Shown here: piece by piece, positions 48,121 to 58,814 of the stretch
Position numbering within the stretch: the stretch's first letter is position 1
Layout: the number at the start of each line of letters is the position of its first letter
Source: Bacteroidota bacterium
Lineage (GTDB): Bacteria; Bacteroidota; Bacteroidia; AKYH767-A; OLB10
Assembly (NCBI GenBank): GCA_016717725.1
Contig: JADKFA010000008.1
Location: forward strand, 1-64,000
Direction: 5' to 3'
DNA length: 64,000 nt
The notes under the pieces: model-generated
What the model was told of the DNA's origin: nothing
What the model saw: only the letters and a program-made list of their open reading frames with translations
Databases searched by the model: none
Made by a program: the position numbers and the translations under genes

Positions 48121-49332
48121 TTATGCTTTGATAACATGTCCCATTTTATCCCGCTTAGTTTCTAAATATTGCTGATTGTGCGGATTTGGAGAAATTTCAA
48201 TGGGAATACTTTCAACTATTTCCAATCCATATCCAATGAGTCCAGCTCTTTTGGTTGGATTGTTAGTCATCAAACGCATTTTACAAACGCCTAAATCGCG
48301 AAGAATTTGTGCTCCTACACCATAATCACGTTCATCCATTTTAAAGCCGAGCTGTAAATTTGCTTCAACGGTATCTAATCCTTGCTCTTGTAATTTATAA
48401 GCAAGTAATTTATTCATCAGCCCAATACCTCTTCCTTCTTGATTCATATATAGAATAACGCCTTTGCCTTCTTTGTTTATCATCTCCATAGCCTTATGTA
48501 ACTGTGGACCGCAATCACATCGGCACGAACCAAAAATATCACCCGTCATACAGGAAGAATGCACACGAACCATTACGGGTTCATCTTCCCTCCACTCTCC
48601 TTTTATTAAAGCAAGATGCTCTTCATGACTTTCTTTATGACGATATGCGACCATATTAAATTCACCGTATGTGGTGGGCATGTTCACAGATACCATTCTT
48701 TCTATTAAGCTTTCTTTTTCGAGACGATACTTAATTAAGTCTTCAATAGAAATAATGATCATTTTAAATTTGGCTGCTAGCTCCATCAACTCAGGAAGAC
48801 GAGCCATTGAACCATCTTCATTCATTATTTCAACAATTACTCCACTCGGGAAATAACCTGCCATGCGTGCCAAATCCATAGCGGCTTCAGTATGACCTGC
48901 TCTACGGAGAACGCCACCTTTCTTTGCTTTTAGAGGGAAAATATGACCTGGTCTGCCTAACTCTTCAGCTTTTGTAGATGGATTTACGAGCGCCTTAATC
49001 GTTTTAGAACGATCAGAAGCTGAAATTCCAGTAGTACAACCATTCCCAAGCAAATCGACAGAAATGGTGAAAGCGGTCTCGTGCGATGCTGTGTTTTTGT
49101 TTACCATCATGGTTAAATCCAACTCTTCACAACGTTCTTCACTGAGAGAAACACAAATCAATCCGCGACCATGTGTAGCCATAAAATTAACGAGTTCGGG
49201 AGTAGTGCATTCAGAAGCCATTAAAAAATCACCTTCATTTTCTCGATCCGCATCATCAACAACGATAATAATTTTCCCGGTACGAATGGCTTCAATGGCA
49301 TCTTCAACTTTATTCAATACAATTTCACGCAT
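48121..49332 (-). CDS. ribBA: Bifunctional DHBP synthase / GTP cyclohydrolase II
   Basis: A riboflavin biosynthesis enzyme, 403 residues. The N-terminal DHBP synthase domain has DDADRENEGDFLMASE and GRPGHIFPLKAKKGGVLRRAGHTEAA; the C-terminal GTP cyclohydrolase II domain has the zinc site SSCMTGDIFGSCRCDCG and NQEGRGIGLMNKLLAYKLQE. Both active sites look intact. Length normal. A promoter-like box lies 18 bases upstream of the ATG. Confidence 0.96.
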   Translation of the reverse strand: MREIVLNKVEDAIEAIRTGKIIIVVDDADRENEGDFLMASECTTPELVNFMATHGRGLICVSLSEERCEELDLTMMVNKNTASHETAFTISVDLLGNGCTTGISASDRSKTIKALVNPSTKAEELGRPGHIFPLKAKKGGVLRRAGHTEAAMDLARMAGYFPSGVIVEIMNEDGSMARLPELMELAAKFKMIIISIEDLIKYRLEKESLIERMVSVNMPTTYGEFNMVAYRHKESHEEHLALIKGEWREDEPVMVRVHSSCMTGDIFGSCRCDCGPQLHKAMEMINKEGKGVILYMNQEGRGIGLMNKLLAYKLQEQGLDTVEANLQLGFKMDERDYGVGAQILRDLGVCKMRLMTNNPTKRAGLIGYGLEIVESIPIEISPNPHNQQYLETKRDKMGHVIKA

Positions 49333-49350
49333 AGCTCAATTTTTACCCTG

Positions 49351-49358
49351 CAAAGGTA
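49351..49358 (-). promoter_or_regulatory. TAnnTTTG promoter box of ribBA
   Basis: Minus-strand TACCTTTG followed by C matches the -7 consensus, 18 bases before the ribBA ATG. No FMN riboswitch-like sequence is evident between it and the gene. Confidence 0.5.
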
Positions 49359-49905
49359 GGGATTCTACTCCCATTATTTTTTAGAGGAAAGATGAATAAA
49401 ACCATTAAAATGGAAAAAAACCAGTTCGAAAACTCAGTTTGTATTCAATCCTCCATATTAGTAGTCAGCTACATATATCAAATGTAAGATTTGATGTAAG
49501 ATTTTATCTAAAAACGCGAACCTTAAGGAGGGGTAGGCGTTTAAATTCACATAACCGCAACTCAGTATTGCAATCGTTCTTAAGAAAAGATTAAAGTTTT
49601 TATTTGGTTTTAGGTTGATGTCAGAAAACGGGTAACCCCGTAAGGTTACCCGCGACTGACCTGATCAAATAAAAATACTATAACGGAACCCCGTAAGGTT
49701 CCAAAAACACTTGCCCTGTAAGGCAAAAAGAAGGTTTTGGTGTTTTTAGGTTGATTGTCAGTAAAGGACAGCCCCGTAAGGCTGTCCTGCCTGGCAAATT
49801 CGAGACGAGAAGTGCTCGCTAAAGGCTTACCAAATACTTACAAAAAAAGCTCCTCGAAATGAGGAGCTTTTTTACTTTTCACTAGTTCCAATTAGTGAGC
49901 ATGTT
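49359..49905. repeat. Gene-free stretch with four hairpins sharing a CCGTAA loop
   Basis: No gene is seen. Four hairpins lie at 49629-49652, 49685-49702, 49711-49726 and 49765-49788. Their loops are CCGTAA (three) or CTGTAA (one), closed by ...CC/GG..., but their outer stems differ in sequence. Similar flanks (TTTTTAGGTTGA, then GTCAG) precede the first and last. Function unknown. Confidence 0.7.
49842..49873. terminator. Bidirectional intrinsic terminator
   Basis: AGCTCCTC at 49848-49855 and its complement GAGGAGCT at 49861-49868 have a 5-base loop, with an A-run before and a T-run after, so it can stop transcription in both directions. It lies 33 bases after the fumarylacetoacetase-family gene stop. 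Confidence 0.8.
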
Positions 49906-50922
49906 TTACTTTTTCTTAAGATCTAAAATAGAGAATTTATCTTCCACTTTTCGAATGGTATTCGACAAACAACCTAAACCATCAATCGTCATTTCTACTA
50001 CATCCCCTTCTTGTAACCATTGCACTGGATAGTTAGAATCATTTAATTTTCCAGTGCCATTTAGCTCGAGAAAACAACCTGTTCCTACGGTTCCTGATCC
50101 AATCACATCACCAGGAATAATATCCACACCATAAGCACATCTTTCAATAATTTCGGCAAAGGTCCAATCCATTTGCGCCATATTTCCTTCGCTCACTTGA
50201 ATACCATTTACATGACATTTCATAGTAAGATTATATCTGTTGCCTGTATGATCTTCTTTTGGTGCAGTTAAAAAAGACTGCAACTCATCGGGCGTCACTA
50301 AGTAGGGTCCAATTGCTGTTGAAAAATCCTTGCCTTTTGCAGGACCTAAATTCAATTTCATTTCCTCCATTTGCAGTTGGCGGGCGCTTATATCATTCAT
50401 AATAGTGTACCCAGCAATGTACTGATCGGCTTGAGCTGCACGAATATTTCTGCCTCTTTTTCCAATCACCACCGCGGCTTCCAATTCAAAATCGAGTTGG
50501 CGAAAATGGTCGGGCATACACCAAACATCACCAGGACCTTGAATTGCATTATGGTTCGTGAAATAAAAGATAGGATACTCATCAAACTCTTCAATCATAT
50601 CTACCTTACGATTTCTACGGGCTGCAGCAACATGTTGACGAAAAGCATACCCATCGCGACAAGAAGTAGGCTCAGGAACAGGAGCAACAATCTTCAATTC
50701 CGACCAAAGAAAGGAGGGCATATGCACTTTACCTTCTTTTACTTTGGCTTCAATTTCACGCGTTTCATTCATGGTTTTCTCTTCGCCATCTAACAATTCC
50801 TTCATGGTAAGCGAACCCGCTTTTCCCAATAGCTTTCCAGCATCCGCAACATTATAAATCTTTTGATTTATGTACAATCCTAACAAATTTTTGCCATTCA
50901 GGCTGTAAGAAACGAGTTTCAT
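49906..50922 (-). CDS. Fumarylacetoacetate hydrolase family protein
   Basis: A 338-residue hydrolase starting MKLVSYSLNGKNLLGLYINQ. Conserved residues lie in APVPEPTSCRDGYAF, LDFELEAAVVIGKRGRNI, GYTIMNDISARQLQMEE and LGPAKGKDFSTAIGPYLV, including the metal-binding acidic residues of the family. It is divergent from homogentisate dioxygenase with a 106-base gap, so it most likely cleaves fumarylacetoacetate at the end of tyrosine breakdown. The ATG at 50922 is preferred to the frame start at 50952 because a promoter box lies between them. Confidence 0.88.
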   Translation of the reverse strand: MKLVSYSLNGKNLLGLYINQKIYNVADAGKLLGKAGSLTMKELLDGEEKTMNETREIEAKVKEGKVHMPSFLWSELKIVAPVPEPTSCRDGYAFRQHVAAARRNRKVDMIEEFDEYPIFYFTNHNAIQGPGDVWCMPDHFRQLDFELEAAVVIGKRGRNIRAAQADQYIAGYTIMNDISARQLQMEEMKLNLGPAKGKDFSTAIGPYLVTPDELQSFLTAPKEDHTGNRYNLTMKCHVNGIQVSEGNMAQMDWTFAEIIERCAYGVDIIPGDVIGSGTVGTGCFLELNGTGKLNDSNYPVQWLQEGDVVEMTIDGLGCLSNTIRKVEDKFSILDLKKK

Positions 50923-50939
50923 AATTCTATAATTTTTTA

Positions 50940-50947
50940 CAAAAGTA
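50940..50947 (-). promoter_or_regulatory. TAnnTTTG promoter box of the fumarylacetoacetase-family gene
   Basis: Minus-strand TACTTTTG, full -7 match, 17 bases before the ATG at 50922. It lies only nine bases from the plus-strand box for homogentisate dioxygenase. Confidence 0.5.
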
Positions 50948-50956
50948 ACCAATGGT

Positions 50957-50964
50957 TAACTTTG
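50957..50964 (+). promoter_or_regulatory. TAnnTTTG promoter box of homogentisate dioxygenase
   Basis: TAACTTTG, full -7 match, 64 bases before the ATG at 51029. The two divergent promoters would overlap, so one regulator or polymerase binding could affect both genes. Confidence 0.45.
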
Positions 50965-51028
50965 TGGGAGCATTCCCATTAAAAATCAGTTGCGAGGTTG
51001 TATCTTGCAGCACGAAATAACACTAAAC

Positions 51029-52189
51029 ATGCCTCAATATCATTCACTTGGAAAATTTCCTCATAAGCGCCACACTCAGTTTCGCAAGCCTGATGGAACC
51101 TTATATTCGGAAGAATTAGTATCGACGCATGGTTTTTCGAATGTTTACTCCTTGATTTATCATGCTTATGCACCAACGTTAGTAAAATCGGTTGGTGAGC
51201 CTTTTTCTCGCGAGCCTAAGATTGCTTTTCAGCGATTTCTGCGTCATCAAAGTTTTGAAGGATTTCAAGTGCGTCCTGAAGATGATTATATAGAAAGCAA
51301 AAAGGCTGTTTTAGTCAATAATGATTTACATATTTCATTAGCAGCTCCCCGTAAATCCATCAATGAATATTTCTTAAAAAATGCGGATGCTGATGAGCTC
51401 ATTTTTGTGCACGAAGGGTCGGGCGTTTTGAAGACGATATATGGAAATATAAAATTTGGATACGGCGATTATTTAGTAATTCCTCGAGGGACCATTTTCC
51501 AACTTCATTTTGATGATTCTAATAATCGACTATTGATTGTTGATTCATTTTCTCCTATTGAAACACCACACCAATATCGAAATGCTTACGGACAATTAGA
51601 AGAACATTCCCCTTTTTGCGAGCGTGATATTCGGAAACCTCAGGATTTAGAAACGCACGATGAGCAAGGAGACTTCAGAGTCATGATAAAAAAACAGGGG
51701 ATAATTTATCCTTATATCTATGCAACGCATCCATTTGATGCAATTGGCTGGGATGGAAACCATTACCCATGGGCATTAAATATTAAAGATTTTGAGCCTA
51801 TTACAGGTAGAGTACACCAGCCACCACCAGTTCATCAAACGTTTGAAGCGCATAATTATGTTATATGCTCCTTTGTTCCAAGACTTTACGATTACCACCC
51901 AGAGGCAATACCTGCACCTTACAATCACAGCAATGTAGATTCTGACGAAGTTTTATATTATGTTGACGGAGATTTCATGAGTCGAAAAAGTGTTACCAAG
52001 GGAATGATCACACTTCATCCTGCGGGTATTCCACATGGACCACATCCAGGAACTGTTGAAAAAAGTATTGGTAAAAAGGAGACGTTGGAACTGGCTGTTA
52101 TGATTGACACCTTTAAACCATTGTGGCTCACAGAGGAAGGTCTGAAAATAATGAGCGATGATTACTATAAATCGTGGATTGATGATTAA
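51029..52189 (+). CDS. hmgA: Homogentisate 1,2-dioxygenase
   Basis: An iron-dependent ring-cleaving enzyme of tyrosine/phenylalanine catabolism, 386 residues. It starts MPQYHSLGKFPHKRHTQFRK. Diagnostic stretches are IGWDGNHYPWALNIKDFEPI, GRVHQPPPVHQTFEAHNYVI and LHPAGIPHGPHPG with the iron-binding histidines. The frame start at 50990 is rejected in favour of the ATG at 51029 with the family's usual N-terminus. It makes maleylacetoacetate; an isomerase is not in the window. Confidence 0.94.
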   Translation: MPQYHSLGKFPHKRHTQFRKPDGTLYSEELVSTHGFSNVYSLIYHAYAPTLVKSVGEPFSREPKIAFQRFLRHQSFEGFQVRPEDDYIESKKAVLVNNDLHISLAAPRKSINEYFLKNADADELIFVHEGSGVLKTIYGNIKFGYGDYLVIPRGTIFQLHFDDSNNRLLIVDSFSPIETPHQYRNAYGQLEEHSPFCERDIRKPQDLETHDEQGDFRVMIKKQGIIYPYIYATHPFDAIGWDGNHYPWALNIKDFEPITGRVHQPPPVHQTFEAHNYVICSFVPRLYDYHPEAIPAPYNHSNVDSDEVLYYVDGDFMSRKSVTKGMITLHPAGIPHGPHPGTVEKSIGKKETLELAVMIDTFKPLWLTEEGLKIMSDDYYKSWIDD

Positions 52190-52403
52190 AAATCTCGATT
52201 TTTTTTAACAAATTCCTACCCGAAGACATTCGCTAATTGACCATTACCCCATCATCTGTAGCTATTCACCATAAATAAAAATAAATTGTGTTAATAATTT
52301 AGTTTTTTTTTACCTTTATGAGCCATATCACAATGGTAAAATAACTATTTTTGAAATCTACACTTAAAAACAAACACGCGTTAACAATAAAAACCAATAC
52401 CCT

Positions 52404-55400
52404 ATGAAAAGATTACTACTTTCGTTTTTGCACTGTTATCCTACTGCGCAGCTCAATCACAAGCTACGCAAGTATGGTGCGAAAACTTCGACGGAGCAAC
52501 GATCTCTACAACATCTTCTGGAACACCAGGATGGAGTGTAGATCCTAACTATCAAGTTAGCTCTCCAAATTGTTTAAAAGGTGAATACCAAACTGGAGGA
52601 GGTGTTGTCACATTGACATCACCCGTTTTCAGTACGGTTGGATTAAACTTTGTGCTATTAGACTTTGATCAAATTTGCAAGATCAAGTTTGTCGATGATG
52701 CACAACTTGAATTTTCAATTGATGGTGGAGTAAATTGGACGACGTTCGATGCTCAAAATAATGTGACTTATAATGGAACTGGAGTATTCCAAGCATTGGG
52801 CAATGCCTTTGCAGAAAGTTCTTATTCTGGTATTTGGGCTCCAAATACTACTACGGCACCAACCAATGCATGGTGGGTACATGAGAACTTCGATATCTCA
52901 TTAGCTGTCGGTAATCAAGCTACAGTTCAAATTCGTTTCAAGATTACGGATGTTACCAATTCTGGTATGCAAGGTCGTTATGGCTGGTTGCTAGATAATA
53001 TTTGTGTTACAGCTGCACCTTGTGAGTTAAATCCTCCAGTAGCTTATGCTCCTACCCCAACTTTCCCATTATGGCAAAACACTGTTTTCAACTTAGGACC
53101 TTTTGATGTTTTCGTAGATATTGCTGATCCTAGTGGAATTGCACACCCAATCATGGGACCAGGATGGGCAGAATTGTTTTATTCTGTTAATGGAACTCCA
53201 TTTCAAAGCACATTCATGATAAATATTGTTGATTCAACATTTGCTGGAACTATTCCAGGAGCTGTACCTGGTGATACTATTTGTTGGTACTTTGAAGGAT
53301 ATGATAATTCAGGATGTAACAATATGGTTCGATATCCTGCTGTTGGGGAAATTTGTTTTTACCCTGTAGATGGTATTCACTTCCCCTATTGCGACAATTT
53401 TGAAATGCAAAATAATTTATGGACACCAGATCCAAATTTCGCAGGTACACCTTGGCTTTATGGTCCACCAACAGGTCCAGCATTATCAACAGCAAACTCT
53501 CCAGTCAATGTATATGGTGTTGGTAACATGGCGGCAAATGGATTATATTTAGATAATTCAAATTCCATTTTATACTCTCCAATCTTTGACTTTTCCACTA
53601 CTAATATTTCAAATCTTAGTTTTTGGCAAAATCGTGATTGTGAAGCAGGATGGGATGGAGTTCGTTTAGAATATTCAAATGATGGAGGAACTACTTGGAA
53701 TGTAATTGGAGTATTAAACGATCCAAACGCTACCAATTGGTACACTGATAACTCTATTAATTCTTCTACTTTACCTGCTTGGGATGGATCATCAAATGGC
53801 TGGATAGAGTCTCGCTACAAACTCGGAACTATTGCTGGTTTAGGTGGTAGTATTGCTGTACAATTCCGTTATGTTTTTACAAGTGACCCATCTGTTCAAG
53901 CTGATGGATTTCATTTAGACGATTTCTGTATTACAGTACCGTGCAACGATGATTTAGGTGCTAATGTATTTACATCCCCTCTTCCAGGAAGCGGTCAACC
54001 AGCAGGTGGAACTGTAAACTTAGATTTTGTAATTGAAAACTATGGACAACTCGATCAAAGTGGTTTTAATATAGGTTGGTCAATTAATGGTGTAGTTCAA
54101 ACTCCTGTTCCTTTTGTTGGAACATTAGTGGCTGGAACTACTACAAACTTTGTCATTCCAAATACTACTGTATTACCAAATGCTTATACCATTTGTGTAT
54201 GGACTGATTTAGTTGGTGATTGCTTCCTTTTAAATGATACTTTATGTGCCACTTTCGTTGGTATACCAACTCTAACGCCATCGCCATCTTATTGCGATGA
54301 CTTTGAATCTGGAAATATTGGTTGGTCGAACCAAGTTGCAGCAGGAGGTAATGCTGGTACTATTTGGGAGCTTGGTGCTCCAGCATTTGGAACTACTTTT
54401 GGTGCAAACTCTGGAATAAATGCTTGGGATATTAATTTAATTAGCGGATATACCAACAATGCAAATTGTGAGTTATACACCCCTTATTTTGACTTCTCTG
54501 CAATTAATGCAGGAAGAATTGAATTTGATTTAAACTACAATACTGAACTTGGAAACGATGGTACCCGTTTAGAGTATAGTAATGACAATGGTGTTACATG
54601 GAATACATTAGGAACTGGTAGTACAGCGAATCCTGACCCATGTGGTATTAACTGGTACGATGATGATTTTTTGAATGCTACCAATACTAATGCTTGGACA
54701 GGTAATAGTGGTGGATGGAAAACTGCAGGCTACAGACTTTGTTGTACTTCTGGTATTTTCAATAACCTCACTCCAGTTCAATTCCGATTTGTTTTTGCAT
54801 CCAACGGTTTTACTACAAGTGATGGTATTTCGATTGATGACTTCTGTATTTATGCTGCAACGGGTGCTGATGCTGGAATTTCTGTAATTCAACAACCTTC
54901 TGGTAGTGCACCTGCAGGAAATAGTGCAGGTGTTGTTGTCACACTCGAAAATCATGGTATTACAACTATTACAACCACTCAAATCACTTATACAATTAAT
55001 GGATTAAATCCAACCACCATTACTTGGAATGGTTCTTTAGCTCCATGTGGTCAAACAACCGTAGTATTACCAAATACAATTGTATTACCAGGTGTAAATG
55101 TAATATGCTCTTGGACCACTTTACCTGGTGATGTAGAACCTGCAAATGATACTACTTGTTCTTCCTTTATTGGTATACCTATTATTACACCTTCTCCTTC
55201 TTATTGTGATGATTTTGAATCAGGAAACATTGGTTGGACTAATCAACTTGGAGTTGGTGGAGATCCAGGAACGAATTGGGAACTGGGCTTACCTAGTGCT
55301 GGAGCCACGGTTACAGCAAATTCAGGTGTGAATGCTTGGGATATTAATTTGACTGCTGATTATACTGATGATGCACTTAGTTATTTATATACTCCTTACT

Positions 55401-57887
55401 TTGACTTCTCAGTAATTGGTGCTGGAAGAATTGATTTTGCTATGAACTATAGTACCGAAAATTTCTGGGATGGTGTTAGATTAGAATATACAACCGATAA
55501 CGGTGCAACTTGGATTATGGTGGGAACGGGTGATTTAGCTAACCCTGATCCATGTGGAATAAACTGGTATGTAGATGCTCAATTAAATTCAAGTAATACA
55601 AATGCTTGGACTGGAAGCAGTGGCGGATGGATTCAATCAGGTTACAAACTTTGTTGCACAACGGGTATTTTCAATAACCCAATTCCTGTTCAATTCAGAT
55701 TTGTATTTACTTCTGATCCTTCGGTTCCTGGAGATGGATTCTCAATCGATGACTTCTGTATTTATGCTGCAACTGGTGATGATGTAGGTATTACCGCTAT
55801 CACACAACCTTTCGGTGGTGCACCAGTAGGAGCTAGCTTCCCAGTTGTTGTTACACTTGAGAATTTTGGAGCTACTACAATAACATCTACTCCTATTACA
55901 TATACTGTTAATGGATTAAATCCAGTAACCTTCATTTGGACAGGTTCATTACCTCCTTGTGGTGTAACAACAGTAGTTCTTCCAAACTTCACTTTCGGAC
56001 AAGGATTAAATACCATTTGCGCTTGGACTTCATTAGCAACTGATGTAGAACCATCAAATGATACCACTTGCACAGATGTAATTGGTCAACCATATATTCA
56101 ACCAACATACACAGTTAGTTACAATGATGATTTTGAATCTGGAAATATTGGCTGGGCTCCTTATGTAATCTCTGGTGGTAATCCTGCTTGCATTTGGGAA
56201 TTTGGTACACCTGCCTTTGGTGCTACAACGGGTGCATATTCTCCAACTACTTGTTGGGACGTTAACTTGAACACAGGTGTTCTTGGCAATTCAAATACAG
56301 TCGTTACCACACCTTTCTTCGACTTCCAAAATGCACAAGCTGCTATCTTACGTTTCTATCAAAATCGTGTTATTTATGCTTTTGGTGATAAAATGTATAT
56401 TGAATATTCTGTAAATAGCGGTCCATGGACATTATTACAACCAACTACTCAACTAGTAACCAACTGGTACAATAATATTGATAGTTGGGATGATAATAGC
56501 GGAGGATGGATTCAATCTACCTTTAAAGATGTAACTTCTGCTGTTGGTGGTTTAGTACCATTGGTACAATTCCGATTCGTATATACTTCAGGGAACTTTA
56601 CTAATGGTGATGGAGTTTCTGTTGACAACTTCGAAATCTTTGTACCAATTCCATTATCTGTTAAAACAGTTGCGGTGAATACCTCTGTACCTTGTCAGTT
56701 TATCTTCCCAGGACAGCCAATTACTTTTGCAGCTCCTATAAACAACAATGGTATTAACACAGTATTTAACCACAATATTTCATTAACGATTGATGGTACT
56801 TTGATATCTAATGATCCGGTTTCTTATGCTCCTACTGGATTGCTACCTGACAGCTCACAAAATCATAACTTCAGTAATACTTGGATTGCTGTTCCTGGAT
56901 TCCATGCAGTATGTGTTTATACTGATAGTCCAAACGGAAGTCTTGACTTGAATCAATTTGATGATACATCTTGTGTAACAGTATTGGTGTTTGATTCTGT
57001 AACTACTTCTCAACTTCCATTCTGCACAAGCTTTTGAATCAGGAAATCAGTGGGTAACTTCAAATGCCTTTACCTATTGTACAGGTGGTTTATGGCAACA
57101 AGGAACTCCTGCCAAACCAACTTTAAATGCTGCACATACAGGTAGTACAGCATGGACAACCAACCTAACAACAAATTATGCAAACAAGGATTCATCTGGA
57201 TTATTCTCATCTCTATTCCGTGTTCAAGCAGGACATTGCTATAAATTGAGTTTCTGGCAACAATTCAGAATGGAATATGGTTCTGATGGTGGTGCTTTAG
57301 ATTATTCTACAGACTACGGTGTTACCTGGAATCGTTTAGACTTAACTGGAACTCCAAACATTCAACTGTATGGAGCTAGTCCTAACTATACATATGTATC
57401 CGAGTTAGATCCTAACGATCCAGCTTTAAAAGGATTTACTGGATATAGAAATAGCTGGTTCCAAACAGAGAAAACTTTCCGTCCTGACGTGGATGCACAG
57501 GTAGTAGTTCGTTGGAGATTTGCTTCTGACTTCAGTGCTACTGACGAAGGTTGGTCTATTGATGATGTTTGTTTCGAAGACTTAGGTCTTTGCTCACCAG
57601 TTGGAATTGATGAATTCGCAATCAATGATTTTGGAATGAGTCAGAACTATCCAAACCCAGCCGCTCAAAGCACTACTTTCGAATACATGATCCCAACACA
57701 AGGTCAGGTTCGTATTGTAATGTCTGATATGATTGGTCAAATTGTTTCTGTAATTGCTGATGAAAATAAAGCAGCAGGTAAACATACTGTAGTATTAAAT
57801 ACTGCTAGTTTAGCTCCAGGCTTATACACATATACACTTGTATATGATGGACAGCAAATCACAAAACGCATGATCATTACTCGATAA
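52404..57887 (+). CDS. Giant modular T9SS-secreted protein (two frameshifts)
   Basis: About 1827 residues. Signal peptide MKRLLLSF...ALLSYCAAQSQ is split by a frameshift in the five-T run at 52425-52429 (one T missing); after correction it continues TQVWCENFDGATISTTSSGT. A second break in the four-T run near 57032 (one T too many) joins FCTSFESGNQWVTSNAF. The protein has six modules of about 305 residues, starting near 52474, 53387, 54290, 55202, 56120 and 57020, each beginning with a (Y/W)C(D/E)(D/N)FE-type box and ending with a SIDDFCI-type box, most followed by a CARDB-like segment. The end (about 80 residues, SQNYPNPAAQSTTFEYMIP to KRMIITR) is a type A T9SS sorting domain. Likely a surface adhesin. 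Confidence 0.85.
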
Positions 57888-57910
57888 GAGTTTATAAAGT
57901 TTTTAAGGAG

Positions 57911-57950
57911 AGCCGTCTCGTCAGCAATGACCAGACGGCTTTTCGTTTTT
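57911..57950 (+). terminator. Intrinsic terminator after the giant T9SS protein
   Basis: AGCCGTCT at 57911-57918 pairs with AGACGGCT at 57933-57940 and is followed by TTTCGTTTTT. It is 23 bases after the stop. Confidence 0.75.
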
Positions 57951-58441
57951 GATCCTATTCTATTATAATTTTATTACAACTCTTAGAGAAAATTTATAGT
58001 AACATACCCATTACATTCTGCTTGCTATCAATACTGAGTCAATGCGAAAAAAAAGCATCAAAAAAACTTTGCGACTCTGCGCCTTTGCGAGCAACTTCAG
58101 CGTAGCGCAGCCTTCGCGCCTTGCGAGAAACTTTAGCGAAGAGAAAAGCATTATTCGTATTCGATTAAATTTGCATTTTATAAGCTCTCCCCGGGAGAGG
58201 GCATCAAAACTTGTTTTTTTTGAATTTGGAGTTAACCATAGAAATTTTGGCAAGAAAATTTAGCGAATAGACATTGGCAATGGGAAAAGATGTATTCGAA
58301 TTCAAATTAGATTTTACAAAGCCTCTAGTTCAAGCCTCTCCCCCTTGCCCCCTCTCCAGTGGCGAGGGGTAATATAGAATAATATTTATTGAAAATAATT
58401 TGGAATTAACCATAGAAAACTTTGCGAGAAAAAATAGAGCA

Positions 58442-58735
58442 GGAAAAAACGACCGAATGACTTTGTGGCTCTGCGCCTTTGCGAGAAAATTTAGCGATGG
58501 AAAAAACGACCGAATGACTTTGTGGCTCTGCGCCTTTGCGAGAAAATTTAGCGATGGAAAAAACGACCGAATGGCTTTGTGGCTCTGCGCCCTGCGAGAA
58601 AATTTAGCGATGGAAAAAACGACCGAATGGCTTTGTGGCTCTGCGAGAAAATTTAGCGATGGAAAAAACGACCGAATGGCTTTATGGCTCTGCGCCCTGC
58701 GAGAAAAAATAGAGTAGGAAAAAACGACCAAATAA
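58442..58735. repeat. Tandem repeat array, 57-base unit, five copies and a partial
   Basis: Units start at 58442, 58499, 58556, 58612, 58661 and 58717 (spacings 57, 57, 56, 49, 56). Each begins GGAAAAAACGACCGAATG and contains CTCTGCGCCTTTGCGAGAAA with TTTAGCGAT. Length changes of one and eight bases between copies break any common reading frame, so it is unlikely to be coding. The core is shared with dispersed repeats at 9139, 14681 and 58066. Confidence 0.85.
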
Positions 58736-58801
58736 CATTGAAGCGAAAAAAAATAATACAATCTCGAAATCAAACATGATGAAGAACTAAGCAATTCTTC
58801 T

Positions 58802-58809
58802 TACTTTTG
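58802..58809 (+). promoter_or_regulatory. TAnnTTTG box five bases before the ATG at 58815
   Basis: TACTTTTG is a full -7 match, and the ATG follows after five bases, as for the genes at 17817 and 26265. Confidence 0.35.
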
Positions 58810-58814
58810 GATGT

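Larger units (their letters stand above)
57951..58814. repeat. Gene-free stretch dominated by CTTTGCGAGAAA-type repeats
   Basis: No convincing gene. A CTCTGCGCCTTTGCGAG-type repeat occurs at 58066-58140, a small CTCTCCCC/GGGAGAG hairpin at about 58183-58200, and a tandem array at 58442-58735. The short frames found here on both strands are produced by the repeats and are not annotated. Confidence 0.65.

Noticed and set aside
50923..51028. Longer starts for the fumarylacetoacetase-family gene (50952) and homogentisate dioxygenase (50990)
   Set aside because: They overlap the promoter boxes and add residues not typical of the families.
53277..56073. Several minus-strand and alternative plus-strand frames inside the giant T9SS gene
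   Set aside because: They lie over a continuous coding frame with modular repeats and have low-complexity, repeat-derived sequence.
58442..58735. CRISPR array
   Set aside because: Units are contiguous with no unique spacers, and there are no cas genes.
58330..58794. Minus-strand 154-codon frame and plus-strand 105-codon frame over the tandem array
   Set aside because: Both are generated by the 57-base repeat, have copy-length changes that shift the repeat frame, and lack any start or promoter context or known domain.
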